Source: Oasisia sp. SBJ-2009 (lineage: Eukaryota; Annelida; Polychaeta; Sabellida; Siboglinidae). Taken from it: 64,000 nt of DNA. Of this stretch, positions 24,461-36,043 are shown piece after piece. A program made the translations under genes and the position numbers. The stretch's first letter is position 1, and every line of letters starts with the position of its first letter. Where the stretch lies: the NCBI GenBank assembly GCA_964017155.1, contig OZ024862.1:46147374-46211373 (forward strand). The letters run 5' to 3'. Under the pieces are notes generated by a model, which saw only the letters and a program-made list of their open reading frames with translations, was not told the origin of the DNA and did not search any database.

Positions 24461-24899
24461 TCCTAGACTAGTCCCAGCTGTGCCTGTGTCGTGAGCACGG
24501 CAACGGACGTTTACTATTTGGCCTTACTATTTTTGTCTGTGACTGTGGCATATTATTTTGGTTTCGTTTTATTAAGCGATGTGGTTATGACAATGACACA
24601 TACACATGACGCATGAGTACTTGTGTTACTTCATATTACTGTTATCTTGTCGTAATTGTGTATTATTAAACTTAAAGCCATTGGCATTGTAGGAAGTCGT
24701 TTTTTTTTATCAATATTAGTATTAGTATTATTACTATTGTATCAGGTACGCCTACCAAGTACCAACTACATTATAATAAGGTTCCATAATTGTTTATAGT
24801 ATATAAATGCATCTAGCCTAGGTCTGATTGTTTATTGGATTTGTTAGAATGTGTAAGTAATAATTAAGTGTATTATTGGTATGCCATCAAGTGTTATAA

Positions 24900-24940
<41 letters not shown>

Positions 24941-25418
24941 ATACATGGGGACATATCATTTTATAGTAGGTGCACCTGCTATAAATATAATTATATGGCC
25001 CCGTAATTATATACATTCAGCCAGTCAGTTTGATCAGTCATGTTTTGGGAAGGTTATTTGCTGGTCATGTAGTTATTTGACTGCTAAACATTGTGGCTCC
25101 GAAACAATGTACACATGAAGGAACATGCAGTACCCACATTGTGTACAAGATGCAGCTTTAGCAATTATATCTCTCATGCAGTCTACTTTAAAGGATTATA
25201 TACACAGAATAGAGACACAGTTGGGGGGGGGGGGGGGGGGGAGGATGCACTGTGAAAACATGGGTGCTCCCCACTGCATGAAGAGTTCTGTTTGAATAGG
25301 CTGTGCAGAAGTGTTCAGTCTTTTGACAATTATCAGACTAATCTCTCTGTATGGTTTTATTTTAAAACATGCTATGAAGTATGAATATAGGTTGTTAATG
25401 TAGCATCAGTTATCACCA

Positions 25419-25419
<1 letters not shown>
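24461..25419. other. Spacer between the 70-bp repeats
   Basis: AT-rich; contains a (TA)n run at 24900-24936 and an 18-G homopolymer at about 25224-25241. No coding signal. It may hold the promoter and the untranslated first exon of the RING gene. Confidence 0.4.
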
Positions 25420-25471
<52 letters not shown>

Positions 25472-25482
<11 letters not shown>

Positions 25483-25541
25483 TATATTATAATCTTTAAA
25501 TATACTGTTTGTGTAAAATACTAGATTGAATAATCTTGCTG
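25472..25541 (+). repeat. 70-bp direct repeat, copy B
   Basis: Second identical copy, preceded by a (TA)n run at 25421-25471 and lying 88 bp before the start codon of the RING gene. Confidence 0.9.
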
Positions 25542-25629
25542 CCAATTAAAAATTGCAATGCCAATCTCATGCTCTGTGAGAACTGACTGGTGCCTTTGTC
25601 TACATTCAGGCGACTGTCAGTAGAGCAGC

Positions 25630-26076
25630 ATGTTGCCAAGTCAGACAGGGTCCGTGAGCATGGACAAGCAGTCACAGGAAGAGAAAGATCGTGCCTTTGC
25701 AGAGCAGCTGCAGAGAAAGCTGAACTTTGAGATTCCTCGTGTTCCGCCAGGTGGCAGTACCAGTCTTGACGAGGATGATCTTTATGGAGACAACAGCTAT
25801 CATTTATACGAAGACAGTGGTCAAGTCCGCAGCAGTGATGAAGTAATCGCTTCCATTCTTCAGACCGATGCTATTGTTCCTCGTGACATGCCAGTCAGTG
25901 ACGGCACAAACACAGACTTGGCAATTGCCTTGGAACTGCAACAAGCCGAAATGAATGCAGTTTGTATGAGTGACAACTACATAGCCAAGGAGATTGCCAG
26001 TCTTGAAGCGAACACATCATCTGACAGTGTGGTGGCTAGGGAAATTGCCGCCACAGAGATCAGTAATCAATTGCAG
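25630..26076 (+). CDS. RING gene coding exon 1
   Basis: Encodes residues 1-149 with five of the six D-x-x-hydrophobic-A-x-x motifs; donor TTGCAG|GTATGT. Confidence 0.92.
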
Positions 26077-29000
26077 GTATGTTGAACTTTTTGAGTGGGT
26101 AGAACAACTGCCTGTTGATTGAGAGGGTGGTGGTTCAAATGTTTACTTACTGTCAATGCAAAAATAGGGTAATTTAATTCACCCCTTAATTCTGTCACTG
26201 TCTGTATTGTTTGGAGGATGCACTAAAATGACTGATCCCTTCAATCTGGCATCTTCACCAAGGGAAGTAAGGCATACCATGGAGAGAAGGGGAGAATAAA
26301 TATCTGCTGTGGTCTCACAAGCTCAAGAGAAGACACTTTGAAAACATCTAAGTCTGTTTATTAGGATGTGTTTTACTTCGATGTCGTGGCAATGTCACAG
26401 ATGAAGTGATTTTTTCTTCAATTTTCAATGGTTATCATACTTAATCATGTTGAATGAATTTAATATTACATGTTTAGCATATACAACAAAACAGCATGGT
26501 TGGGTTCAAATACACATTTTGGAATCAAATACGAATACAACTCGGCCAAATCAAATTCAAATACAAAGACATTGCTTTTCCAGATTTCAATTCAATTCAA
26601 ATACAACTGAGCCAGTTTATGTCAGGCAATGCCTTCCCCTTTGTTGGTAATTTTTATATGTATTTGATTGTATTTACAAATACTTTTTAAATACAGACCA
26701 CATATCAAATATAAATACATGCCTTTTTGTAAATTTCAATACAAATACAAAAAAATTCTGTACACAAATACAAATGCAAATCGTATTTGAGCCCAACCCT
26801 GCAAAACAACATTTTGAAATCATTCCATACTGGCAAATGACAGACTTTGTTGACTGACTTTGTTGACATTAACCCATAACCACCAATCTCGTCATTGTCA
26901 TTCGTTTCATCTATCAGTTAGAAGACAAGCAGATAGAACATCAAGTTAAGTTGTATCGGTTTCAGGAGGATGAGGAGTTGGCCCAATCACTTTCACAAGC
27001 CGAGACACAACAAGCTGAAGAAGCTGAACAAGATAAAGAAGCCACACCATTGCCTAATCTACCTGCCGGGGGTATGCTAAATCCACTTGTAAACCTCTTC
27101 AACCCCCAACGACATCAGCACCGCTGGAGGCGAGGGCGAGGGGGGCACGGGGCAGGACGGGGGCAACATCAGGGGCAGGAGATGGAGACCGACAGTTATG
27201 AGGTGAGGTGTCATCTTCTGATTGGAAAAAATTACATCTATACCCAGCAAACAACGACCGGTGATTTCACATGTTCTGGAAGTGAATTCAAGAGTTCATC
27301 TGGCTCAATTCACATGAATTCATCGGATTCTGTGAACAAATTTGATGTGTCGACATGTGTTTACGGTGAAATCACGGGTTTTTCATGTGATGACACGTGC
27401 CAGTGAAACTGTACCAGTTCTGACCCAGTATGACTTGTGTCAAACTCGTTCAAAACTCGTGACAACAGGCAGAACACATGTATTCACATGAATACACATG
27501 AAAACACGTATTGGTGGAGTGGTACCAATTATGAACCTGGATGACATGTGCCAACTGGTTCAGAAATGGTTCCTTGTTTGCTGGGTAGTTAGTCTATTAC
27601 ATCACATAGTTTTTATATAATGCCCCATCCAAACAATTGTTCTGGGCTGCTTTACAATGGTTATTCTGATTAAGTTAAAGTAATATAAAACATGCATTTA
27701 TACTATAACAATACTACGTTGATGAAATGTGCAATTATTCCTGCTAATAAAACAATTTTATTCCCTTAAAATGCTCACATAAATACAGTACACACAATAC
27801 ACATAAATACATACAAGTATATAGTGTATTAATTAATATATAACAATATATTAATAAAAATAAAATAAATGGATGAATAGATGACTAATTAACTATGATC
27901 ATCGAATGTCAAACTAATCGGTAAAAAGATGCGTCTTGAATGCAACTTTAAATTTATCAAGACATACATTGGCACACTGTTAATCAATGTTAGTATACCA
28001 TGTTCATCAATGTTCATATATCTATAATTATCAATATGTAGTTAACTGCACCTCCTACAAGTTGTCATCTTCCGTGTCACCAATTTCTGTGTTTGTTTAT
28101 AATATCCTTGGATCATTTGCCAAATTCATCCGACTCTGATGTACTATTTAGCAATGTGTATTGCAAAAATTTAATTCACCAAAAGCACCAAAAGTGTACC
28201 ATTAATATTTTGTGATGCCACCCTCTGTTATGATGTCTGCCTATGGAGGATATTCCTATTAAGATGATTATTAAGAACATATTGCATAAGTATGTGATAA
28301 GAATGGGATGTAGTTGCAATAAAATGTGTAGCTAGAAATGTGAAATTAGTTAACTATAAACTGCAGTTCTGTGACATACTCATGACATCAGTAATGCATT
28401 AAAACAATACAAAACACAAAGTATTACTGAAATAAACAAACTACCAGGTAAGCGCATACAAACTGTTCAAAAGGCCTGTTGGTAAAAATGTACATCGGCA
28501 GTATCTGACCAACAACATACTGGTTACAGTGTGTAATACATATTCTTTTTACCAGAAATAATTTTCTAGTTTACACATTATTGTGTTTGCTTTCTGAAAA
28601 TAAGTCCTTAACCATTGTGGTTTACGTTCAGGATTTGCTGGATTTGGAGGAGAGAATTGGAGAGGCTGAAGGTCAAGGCCTGAACTCAGACCAGCTCAAC
28701 ATGCTGCCCGTGTCAAAATACACCAGCAACAGTGGCGGCGAAAACGAATGTAAAGTCTGCTACTCCACGTTTGAACCAAACGAGACAGTTCGGACCCTTC
28801 CCTGTTGTCACCTCTTCCACCAGGAATGCATTGACGGCTGGATAAAGGTGGGTTAATGCCACAAGTTTTGAAAGTGTTAAACCTGAAGAGAAAATAATAT
28901 AATAATAATAACTTTATTGTCCAATCAGAGTGGAAATAAATGTTGCACTTTGGAGGTTGGATAAAAACACATTGGGTGGTGAGCTGAGTGGAAATATACT

Positions 29001-29703
29001 GCCTGTGTTTGATTGCTGAGTACCTTTATAGCCTTCCTCTGCCTGGTCCAATTGTCCAATTATCTGTTGACAACTTGAATACTGCTGATTGGTTTTGAGG
29101 CTTGCCACCATTTTTTTCTTGTTGTGCTGCTGAGCTTGGCTTCCAATTATCTATGCATTGATATCATGATAAATGATGTGATATTATTAGAAATATAATG
29201 TTACATTAGAAATATAATCTATAATTGGAATGACAACATGTTATGTCAAACCCACGGGTAAATGGAAGCCACTTCACAAATTCATACAATACAATATTAT
29301 GTGTACAATAGGGTCCCAGTAGGTGTACATTGAGCTTCTAAAATGTATCAATATGAAATAAAGGGTTTTCAGCTGATAAAGACGACAAAAAGGCTAACTA
29401 TAGATGAACGAATGCGTTCATTAAAAGATTTAATATAATTGGTGGTTATAATGACAAATTTGTGGAATAAAGAGTCTCTGCATAGGCTACATTACATAAT
29501 TGGTTAAACATGGGTTTCAATGAAAACATCAAAGTGATTGTGATAGTTTGGTGGTTCTAAAGTGGCCATGTGATGGCCATTTTGAGGATTATATTATATT
29601 CTTTTGTACGTACATGTGCATAAATATTTTCCTCTTTTATTTTCAGGATCACAACTCGTGCCCGATTTGTAGGAAGGGAATCCGTGAGGAGTTGCATCAC
29701 TGA
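25630..29703 (+). CDS. RING-H2 E3 ubiquitin ligase, four coding exons
   Basis: Predicted E3 that binds an E2 through a C-terminal RING-H2 finger and transfers ubiquitin. Exons 25630-26076, 26918-27202, 28632-28847 and 29647-29703 join in phase 0 to 334 codons. The start is chosen because a TAG lies in frame two codons upstream and an acceptor (TCTACATTCAG, 25609) opens the exon, so the 5' UTR continues in an upstream exon; Met11 is an alternative. The RING residues are C284, C287, C302, H304, H307, C310, C321 and C324 (C-x2-C-x14-C-x-H-x2-H-x2-C-x10-C-x2-C), preceded by LNSDQLNMLPVSKY, the helix usual before RINGs of the Arkadia/BIG BROTHER type. Residues 1-175 carry six D-x-x-hydrophobic-A-x-x-hydrophobic motifs (see findings). 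Residues about 218-238 are Arg/Gly/His-rich. No membrane segment is seen. I cannot name a one-to-one ortholog. Confidence 0.93.
26495..26801. mobile_element. hAT-like MITE in RING gene intron 1
   Basis: The ends CATGGTTGGGTTCAAATAC and, reverse-complemented, CAGGGTTGGGCTCAAATAC are near-perfect inverted repeats. Flanks CAAAACAG (26487-26494) and CAAAACAA (26802-26809) are an 8-bp duplication with one mismatch. The interior is made of AAATACAAATAC-like words. 307 bp, no coding. Confidence 0.85.
26918..27202 (+). CDS. RING gene coding exon 2
   Basis: Encodes residues 150-244: the sixth motif (DEELAQSL), a Gln/Glu-rich coil and an Arg/Gly-rich segment. Acceptor ATCTATCAG, donor GAG|GTGAGG. Confidence 0.92.
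27241..27588. mobile_element. MITE with CCCAGCAAAC termini in RING gene intron 2
   Basis: Ends TACCCAGCAAACAA and TTGTTTGCTGGGTA are perfect inverted repeats. TA at both outer edges could be the target duplication. The interior has many CACATGAAT-type words. The ORF running from exon 2 into this region is intronic. Confidence 0.75.
28632..28847 (+). CDS. RING gene coding exon 3
   Basis: Encodes residues 245-316 with the pre-RING helix and six of the eight zinc ligands. Acceptor TTACGTTCAG, donor AAAG|GTGGGT. Confidence 0.95.
28900..29115 (-). repeat. Possible LINE 3' end in RING gene intron 3
   Basis: AATAATAATAATAACTTTATTGTCC is, read on the minus strand, a typical CR1-like tail (GGACAATAAAG plus TTATTA repeats). 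The adjoining 65-codon minus ORF is not recognisable. Confidence 0.45.
29647..29703 (+). CDS. RING gene coding exon 4 (terminal)
   Basis: Encodes the last 18 residues including the CPIC pair of zinc ligands, then TGA. Confidence 0.95.
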   Translation, partial: DHNSCPICRKGIREELHH

Positions 29704-31780
29704 GTCCGTCTCGTCTCACCACTTCTGCCATACAAAAGATTGACTTCTGGTCATTATAACTTTACAATTGTTATAAAGTTATATATGTTTTATAAATGTA
29801 CACACTTGTTTGGTGCTCTGTGCAATCATTGTGATATTCATCTAGTACATGTATGACTGCATGTGTAGATCATGTAGTATTATATTTAGATGAGCTATTT
29901 TGAGTGTAGTGTCAGCATGATGGAGTGTTAGAGTATAAAGTTGAACTGGAGCCTCTGTCTCCCCCAGCTAGCAGAGGGACCAGCCCACCATTATCGCAGG
30001 GAGAATTCACAGAAGTGTCGTAATATATCTTACCAAAACTACTCTGTGACTCAGCCAATGAATAGTATTGTATGACATGAGATTTCCTGTTCTCCATGTG
30101 GGGCAAACTGCCAAATTAGGTCTGCCAGGGTATGTGGAATGGTGTTGTAGTGCATAAAAATAACAATGAGTCATAACTGTTAATGTAGCAACATCGACAG
30201 AGCACAAGGTCAGATGGCAGGGGTAGTACTGTTTGATTCACTTAGTCACCAGGTGGAGCAATGGTGTGTAATTTATTGATGTAAAGCACAGATTGGGATC
30301 CTAGTAAAATACTGCCATTACGGATTACAAGTAACGCACGACTGGCAGCAATACAATTGTTGTTTACATTTACATTGATTTTTATTGGACAATCTGTTTT
30401 CCCTTGGTACAAATAAACAGGAATTTATACTTGTCCTGCTGGATATGTGTTTAATATCGAGCCCAGGTATGACTCCGTATAATATGAGAAGACATAATTT
30501 GAAGAAAAACACTCAAGTTTGGCTTTGACAAAAAATGAAGCACAAACTGACGTTTTTGAGCTATGTACACATAAAAGCCCACACACACATATATATTATA
30601 TATATATATATATGTGTATATGTATATATTATAGTAAAAGTAAAATACAACACAAATAGTTAAAAAGAATTTTGTATCTAACTTTGTTTCACTATCATAT
30701 GTATGAGCATTTGTGTTAAAAGATGGTTCCACTGATTGTCCAAGAAATCAACAAATTATGTTTGCCTAATAAAAGTGCCATTATATTTAGCAGTGCACTC
30801 TGAATTAGTTATATGCCATGTAGCAAGCACTGGTTGATGATGTACTCTATATCTATGTGCCATGCAAATTGTTTAATGCCATGGCTGTGGGTTTTGTAGG
30901 TGTAATAATCCACCATTGAATGTTTTTGTTAGAAAATGCATGTTAATTATTTATGGTTGTTACTGAATGTATATTTCAAAATGACTTAAACATGAACACA
31001 ATCACACATATGCACACATATCTTATATCAGTTTGTATAACAAAATTATGTGTAACAAATTTCACAGTGTTTCACCAAGTGGCATACTATGGTATAATAA
31101 TCAATTTTAAATTGGTATTGGGCATTTTATGTTTGAAATATAATATGATATTAGTATGCATTGCCTTATTGGTGTGTTTAACATAATATGCTCAATTATT
31201 ATTTGTAGTCCACTACCAATATTCAGCTTTCTATATAAATAAGTTGACTATCCTTCTAGTCTTGGAAACAGGTACAGCTGTAATTGTAAACAAAATTGCT
31301 ATATGATGATCCTCAATTTTAGACATTTCTCAGTTAATTCTTTTAATATTACAACCAGAACAGACAGAGATAACAAACTGCTATAAGGCTACCTATTGTC
31401 TACTATTGTTTTATAAGTATATGCAATATTAATATTTCAGTAAAGAAATGTATTTGTTTAAATATTTAACGTATCAGTTTGTACTTACATTATCATGATT
31501 GTTTAGCACTATGTAAACAAACAAACCAATGGGACACCCTTCTCGAAAAAGATCTGGTATTTTTATTGCACATTTGAATAGTGCAGATTCGGAGGCAAAA
31601 CAATACCACAATATTACTTATAATCACTTTACTTCCAGAAAAAATTAAATACAAAATGTTTTTGAGAAAAACTTTTTACGTTTTCTCTCTAAATATTGGG
31701 TGTGGTTTTGTAACAGAAAAGGCATCAGCAGGAAGAGTCTTATTTTGGAATGGACAGTTGTGCAGTATGCCATGCATATA
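29704..31780. other. RING gene 3' flank and intergenic, no second gene seen
   Basis: AT-rich. The 3' UTR probably occupies the first part, with several ATATAAAG/AATAAA-like words and no decisive poly(A) site. A short TATATA run lies near 30590-30620. Confidence 0.4.
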
Positions 31781-31784
31781 TTAT

Positions 31785-31935
31785 CACAAATAAAGATGTT
31801 GGTTGAACCACAGATTGGTTGACTTGATTGATTTATTGATTTATTGATTGACTGCTTGAAAACAACATAACTTTCATCAGAAGAGAAGTGAAAGCAGTAT
31901 GAATTCCGATCAGTAGACAGATATAAAACAACTGA
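31785..31935. repeat. (TTGATTGATTTA)n LINE-tail-like tract
   Basis: Repeated TTGATTTA/TTGATTGA words like those after the LINE 3' end at 46990. Its flanks do not give a readable RT, so only a tail is suggested. Confidence 0.4.
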
Positions 31936-33068
31936 CAATCATGTACCAAACATTCGTTAGCAGTAACCAGGGTAACCACATATTGCACTATCAATGTGTC
32001 ATGGTGTAGGGTAGAACCACACACAAGTAGTGACATGTATTGAAGTACAATTAAATAGTTTGCTACAATACTTAAGTTGTCAAGTACAGAGTAATCAGCA
32101 TGTAACAAAGTACAATTTTAATCAAGTACTTTACTTGTAACACTCTATTTTTTTAACTAAAGTAACAATATACTCCATTAATTTCTTTACTATGCAAAAT
32201 ATTTTTGTTGCAATATTTCCATGCATAGTCACCAGCAGATTATTTTGCCAAGTTCAAATCCATTAACTGGTAGTTATTTTAGTGACTGCATTAACAGTCA
32301 TGTAGAGTAATGTAGCTATCTTAGTATCACACAATTAGTGACTACTGTAATGTTGAAATTGAAACATTGAATTGTACTTTACTCTTACTTAAAATTCTTC
32401 TGGAAGTTACTTTTACTTTTTACTAATTATTCTTTTTCGATGTATGTTTGCTTAAAAGACCTGAAGTGATTTACTTGTACTTTTACTGAATACAAAATGA
32501 AAGTCCAGCCACAACTGACCACACTACATGTGTACTTGTGGTCATGTCACACCCTTGACATGACTCATCTTTGCAGTGTGGTACTGAATCATCTGACACT
32601 TAGACCTACCATGTGAGTCAGTCTGGTTTTAAGTGGACTTTCTTCACACACCCCCCTTCCGATGATCCTGTGAGTCAGCGATAACATAAATTATTATTTC
32701 AGTTTCATTTTACACACACTTGATTCTATCTAAGTGGAACACCCAAATGGAACACCAGTCTCTATGGGGAAGGGTGTTTAAGCAGATTATACACCCTCCA
32801 CACACCCCAGCCCTGGTTACTAAGCTAGAGCCACATGAACTACCAACAGTTTTCCATTTAGACATTTTCGACTAAATGCAGTTGAAAAAAATGGAGCACG
32901 TGTCCCATGTTGACATAATAGATGGGTGTAACTATATGATATCATCATCCATGTATGGACAATTCTAGAGAAAATGCACATAATTGCCTTTATTAGAACA
33001 GCCATATTGCTGTGAACTAAAAACAATGAAATTGTCCAAGAAATATCAGACCCTTAATTGTACGACAG
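31936..33068. other. Intergenic, partly hAT-like
   Basis: 32090-32520 is rich in AAGTACTTTTACTT and ACTTGTACTTTTACTG words and ends in GAAAGTCCAGCCACAACTG, like the subterminal parts of hAT-type elements. I could not find a matching left end or duplication. Confidence 0.35.
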
Positions 33069-33379
33069 AACGCAATGGGCCAGAGGTAGAGCTTTGAATT
33101 CTTGACTAAGTGACCCTGGGTTCAAATCCTGTGTTGAGGTGTGACATTTTGGGCAAGTTTTTTCCTCACTCTATATTGCTCCAGTTCAGGTTTACTCTGT
33201 ATGAATGAGTACATGGCTATAGACAGTGGTGGATATTTGTATGAGCAGCCTTCGTGCATTAATTACAACATAGGTGGATACTTAACAGAGAAGTTTAGAT
33301 GGATTTGATTGAACAGGTATGTCAGGGAAGTAAAATGTAAAGCGCTTTGGGCAGTCTTGAAGACTCTATACTACACTGC
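33069..33379 (+). mobile_element. tRNA-derived SINE, copy 4 (old)
   Basis: The same head-body-tail order as the other copies, with more substitutions: B box GGGTTCAAATCC, body TATAGACAGTGGTGGATA and tail GTAAAGCGCTTTGGGCAG. Confidence 0.85.
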
Positions 33380-35569
33380 ATCTCCCTCACCCCCTATAGA
33401 GGGTGAGGAAGATGCATCCCCCTCTTTTCACCATGGATTGGACAGCATAGCAAATGTCCTCCCAACTGTTTAAATAAACAAATTAATTTTTGTGGACATA
33501 TAGCATGACTGATCACTCCCCTTCCTTAAATACCCTTACATAGGACTAGTAACTAAAAATTAATAAACTTAAACTTAAAGTTCAGACTATCCAGTGGAAA
33601 ATCAGTTAAATAAATTGCTTGTTTGTCTGCAGCTGCAATTTGATCATATTCCAGTAAATATAATTACCATGCCGAGCTCTATCAGTTTGCATCCGGAGTT
33701 GATATTTACCAGGCACCAAGCAGATTAATTGTAAATGATGATTTGGGGTTGTCCTGTTACCCTTTGGACGTGCAGCCTATGCTTATCACTTATGGCAGAA
33801 CCAATGGATTCCTGCACTTAATTGGTGTAACTTAATCCCATTTGATTGAAATTTCTTTGCCAAAAGGTGTATGATTGGGAAGTCCTACACAGGCATCCCT
33901 GTTAGTGCAACCTCTGCACTTTCATTTGTCACTCTATGAATCAGACAACCACGTCTATGATTGAGGGTGGGTTATGGCCCCCTTGGTAATCGCAATTAAG
34001 ACTCAACCAAACTCGAATATCAAGGCTATATTATTTGTGCTTGAATTATATAATGATATGACCAATAAAATTATATTGTGACTGCATATACATTTTTCAC
34101 AGTCACAAATACATGTAACCAACAAAACTATTTGAATAACATAGTATGTTGCCCACAATTGATCTTTGAGACTCAAGATTCAAGTTGGTCTTTGTTTGGT
34201 TTTGCATGATCTTTGATGGACCCCCCCACACACACACCCTTCTGGGACTAACATAGGAGTTGTGCGGTGCTCTGTGCAATGTTGAGGGTGCGTGAACATG
34301 AAAGTGAATTTAGGAGAACTGTAAACAGCAGGTGTAGAAAATGTGTGCAGATTAAAAACAGTCTCTGTGTCTGATTTTGAGTTGACAAAATTGACAAAAC
34401 CCAGCCTCTTAGAACTATATAAAAATATATATTAGACATTGTTCACTATGCCCCAGAATTGTCGAAACTAAAGTATCAACAAATTATAGATGTGATTGCG
34501 GATGCACAAACTGGAGGTAAATAAAAGCACGTGCATTTGGCAGTGACTTGTCAATACACGGGGTTTTATTTACATCAGTGTACCCGTTGATCGGTGACGT
34601 ATTACACAAACACGGCTGAAGCGAGCCCAAACTACGGTTCATCAGTCTATAATTTGTCTTGCATATTACTTATTTCTTGAACACGATAACCATCACAAGC
34701 ACAGACAGTTACAGAAAGAAGCAGTCGTCCACAGGTATGCACACGCACCGTAAACTTTAGTATTGTGTCTATACACAAGTTGCGGCATGTACGATGGTCG
34801 GATGGGCGATAAAATGAGTTGGTCATGTCATGATGTTAGTCTAGAGTCTAGACTGCAGTAACAATCTATGTCTAGGATGATGGGTTCAGTGACCCACCAC
34901 CATATCATGTGCACATATCATATCTGTATTGTCATCAATAAATAAAAGAAATGTGCTCCAAATAATTTATTATACATGCCTTTTTCGTAATGTCACCAAA
35001 AAACACGTCTTGACTTAGTCTTAGGTCTGACTAAGGCGTCTAAGACTTAAGGCTAAGCGGGCCTAAGGCGCAGAAAAACTATCGTAGATATCATCAAAGG
35101 CATTCGGACTACAAATCCTTAAGTCAAGTCAAGAGTGATGCCACTGGCACTGCCAGAGTCTCTTACTCTCTCTGGTCCTGGCTGTCCTTCTGGAAAATAA
35201 ATGAATTGCAGTCGATTGTACATACATGGTCATGGAGGATTTCTTCTTCTTATTTTTTCCAATTGACTGCTTTGCCTCAACTTGCTGAAGATTCAGACAG
35301 TGGTCTGACAGGCGAACAGACTGAGTAGTAACAAGTTACAGAAACGTCTTCGTACATAAACCAAAATAGGTGTTGATTTATTTTGCTTGTAAGTTACAGG
35401 ACTTGCTTGCTGATACACACATACAGACATGTACATCAGCTGTGACAATGAAACAGTGGTGCAGGACTGGACACAGTACACATTGATTGTGGTGAGTTTT
35501 GTACCACATATTGTTTGGCAAGTGCAGAACGTGGGATATTTCGTCCAGTAGGTGATAAAGGTAAAGCAA
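33380..35569. other. Intergenic between RING gene and PSMG2; first PSMG2 exon expected here
   Basis: No coding exon could be identified. A donor-like CCACAG|GTATGC near 34735 could end an untranslated exon. Confidence 0.35.
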
Positions 35570-35665
35570 GTTATTCCATAGTGCAGTATCCAGTTCTCAG
35601 GATTGCTCGAAGCTTTACCTGACCTGTTCAGTCGGGTTCTCTGTTCAAGAGATGTTAGTAATTTA
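35570..35665 (-). repeat. SINE tail fragment, copy 5
   Basis: On the minus strand: AACAGGTCAGGTAAAGCTTCG, CCTGAGAACTGGATACTGC and a final CACTATGGAATAACTTGC, aligning with the tail of the SINE family. It lies in the middle of a 127-codon minus ORF, which is therefore not a gene. Confidence 0.65.
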
Positions 35666-35868
35666 ATCCATGGCATTTACCCACAGCTCATGCAACATCT
35701 AAACACTTGAATATGTTGTATATATTAGTCCATTGTATAATTGTAATGATGGTAACATTGTCTAAATATTTTTTTAAATTGTGAAATTATTAGCTGGTGT
35801 AGGCCCAACCGTACTAATTAATCAATACTAGTTTCATATTACAAACTGCTTGGTCTGTGTTCTTGTAG

Positions 35869-36043
35869 CCTTCAGTGTCTGTGGGAAATGTTGGGCAACT
35901 GACCATAGACTTATTAGTGTCCACTATGCACATGGAGAAAGTAGGCTACCTTAGCACTGACGCAGTGTACCCAGTCGTTGGCAATGACCCGTTCAGGGCG
36001 CCAGGGCCAAGTGGCAAGTGTGAACTGGTTACAGCAATAGAAG
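35869..36043 (+). CDS. PSMG2: PSMG2 exon (conserved N-terminal block)
   Basis: 175 bp, opens after TGTTCTTGTAG in phase 0, ends GAAG|GTATGT leaving one base. Carries SVSVGNVGQL and the VVGNDPF turn. Confidence 0.95.

Noticed and set aside
27203..27406. Extension of the RING gene exon 2 ORF
   Set aside because: A consensus donor at 27202 and a transposon beginning at 27241 show it is intron; exon 3 joins in phase.
32040..32520. A complete hAT element
   Set aside because: The right end resembles one, but no matching left terminus or 8-bp duplication could be found.
34441..34520. A cysteine-rich (EGF-like) exon near 34490
   Set aside because: Only a short CDCGC stretch with no six-cysteine spacing and an in-frame stop upstream.
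35293..35676. 127-codon minus ORF upstream of PSMG2
   Set aside because: Contains the tail of the local SINE family in reverse; no protein similarity recognised.
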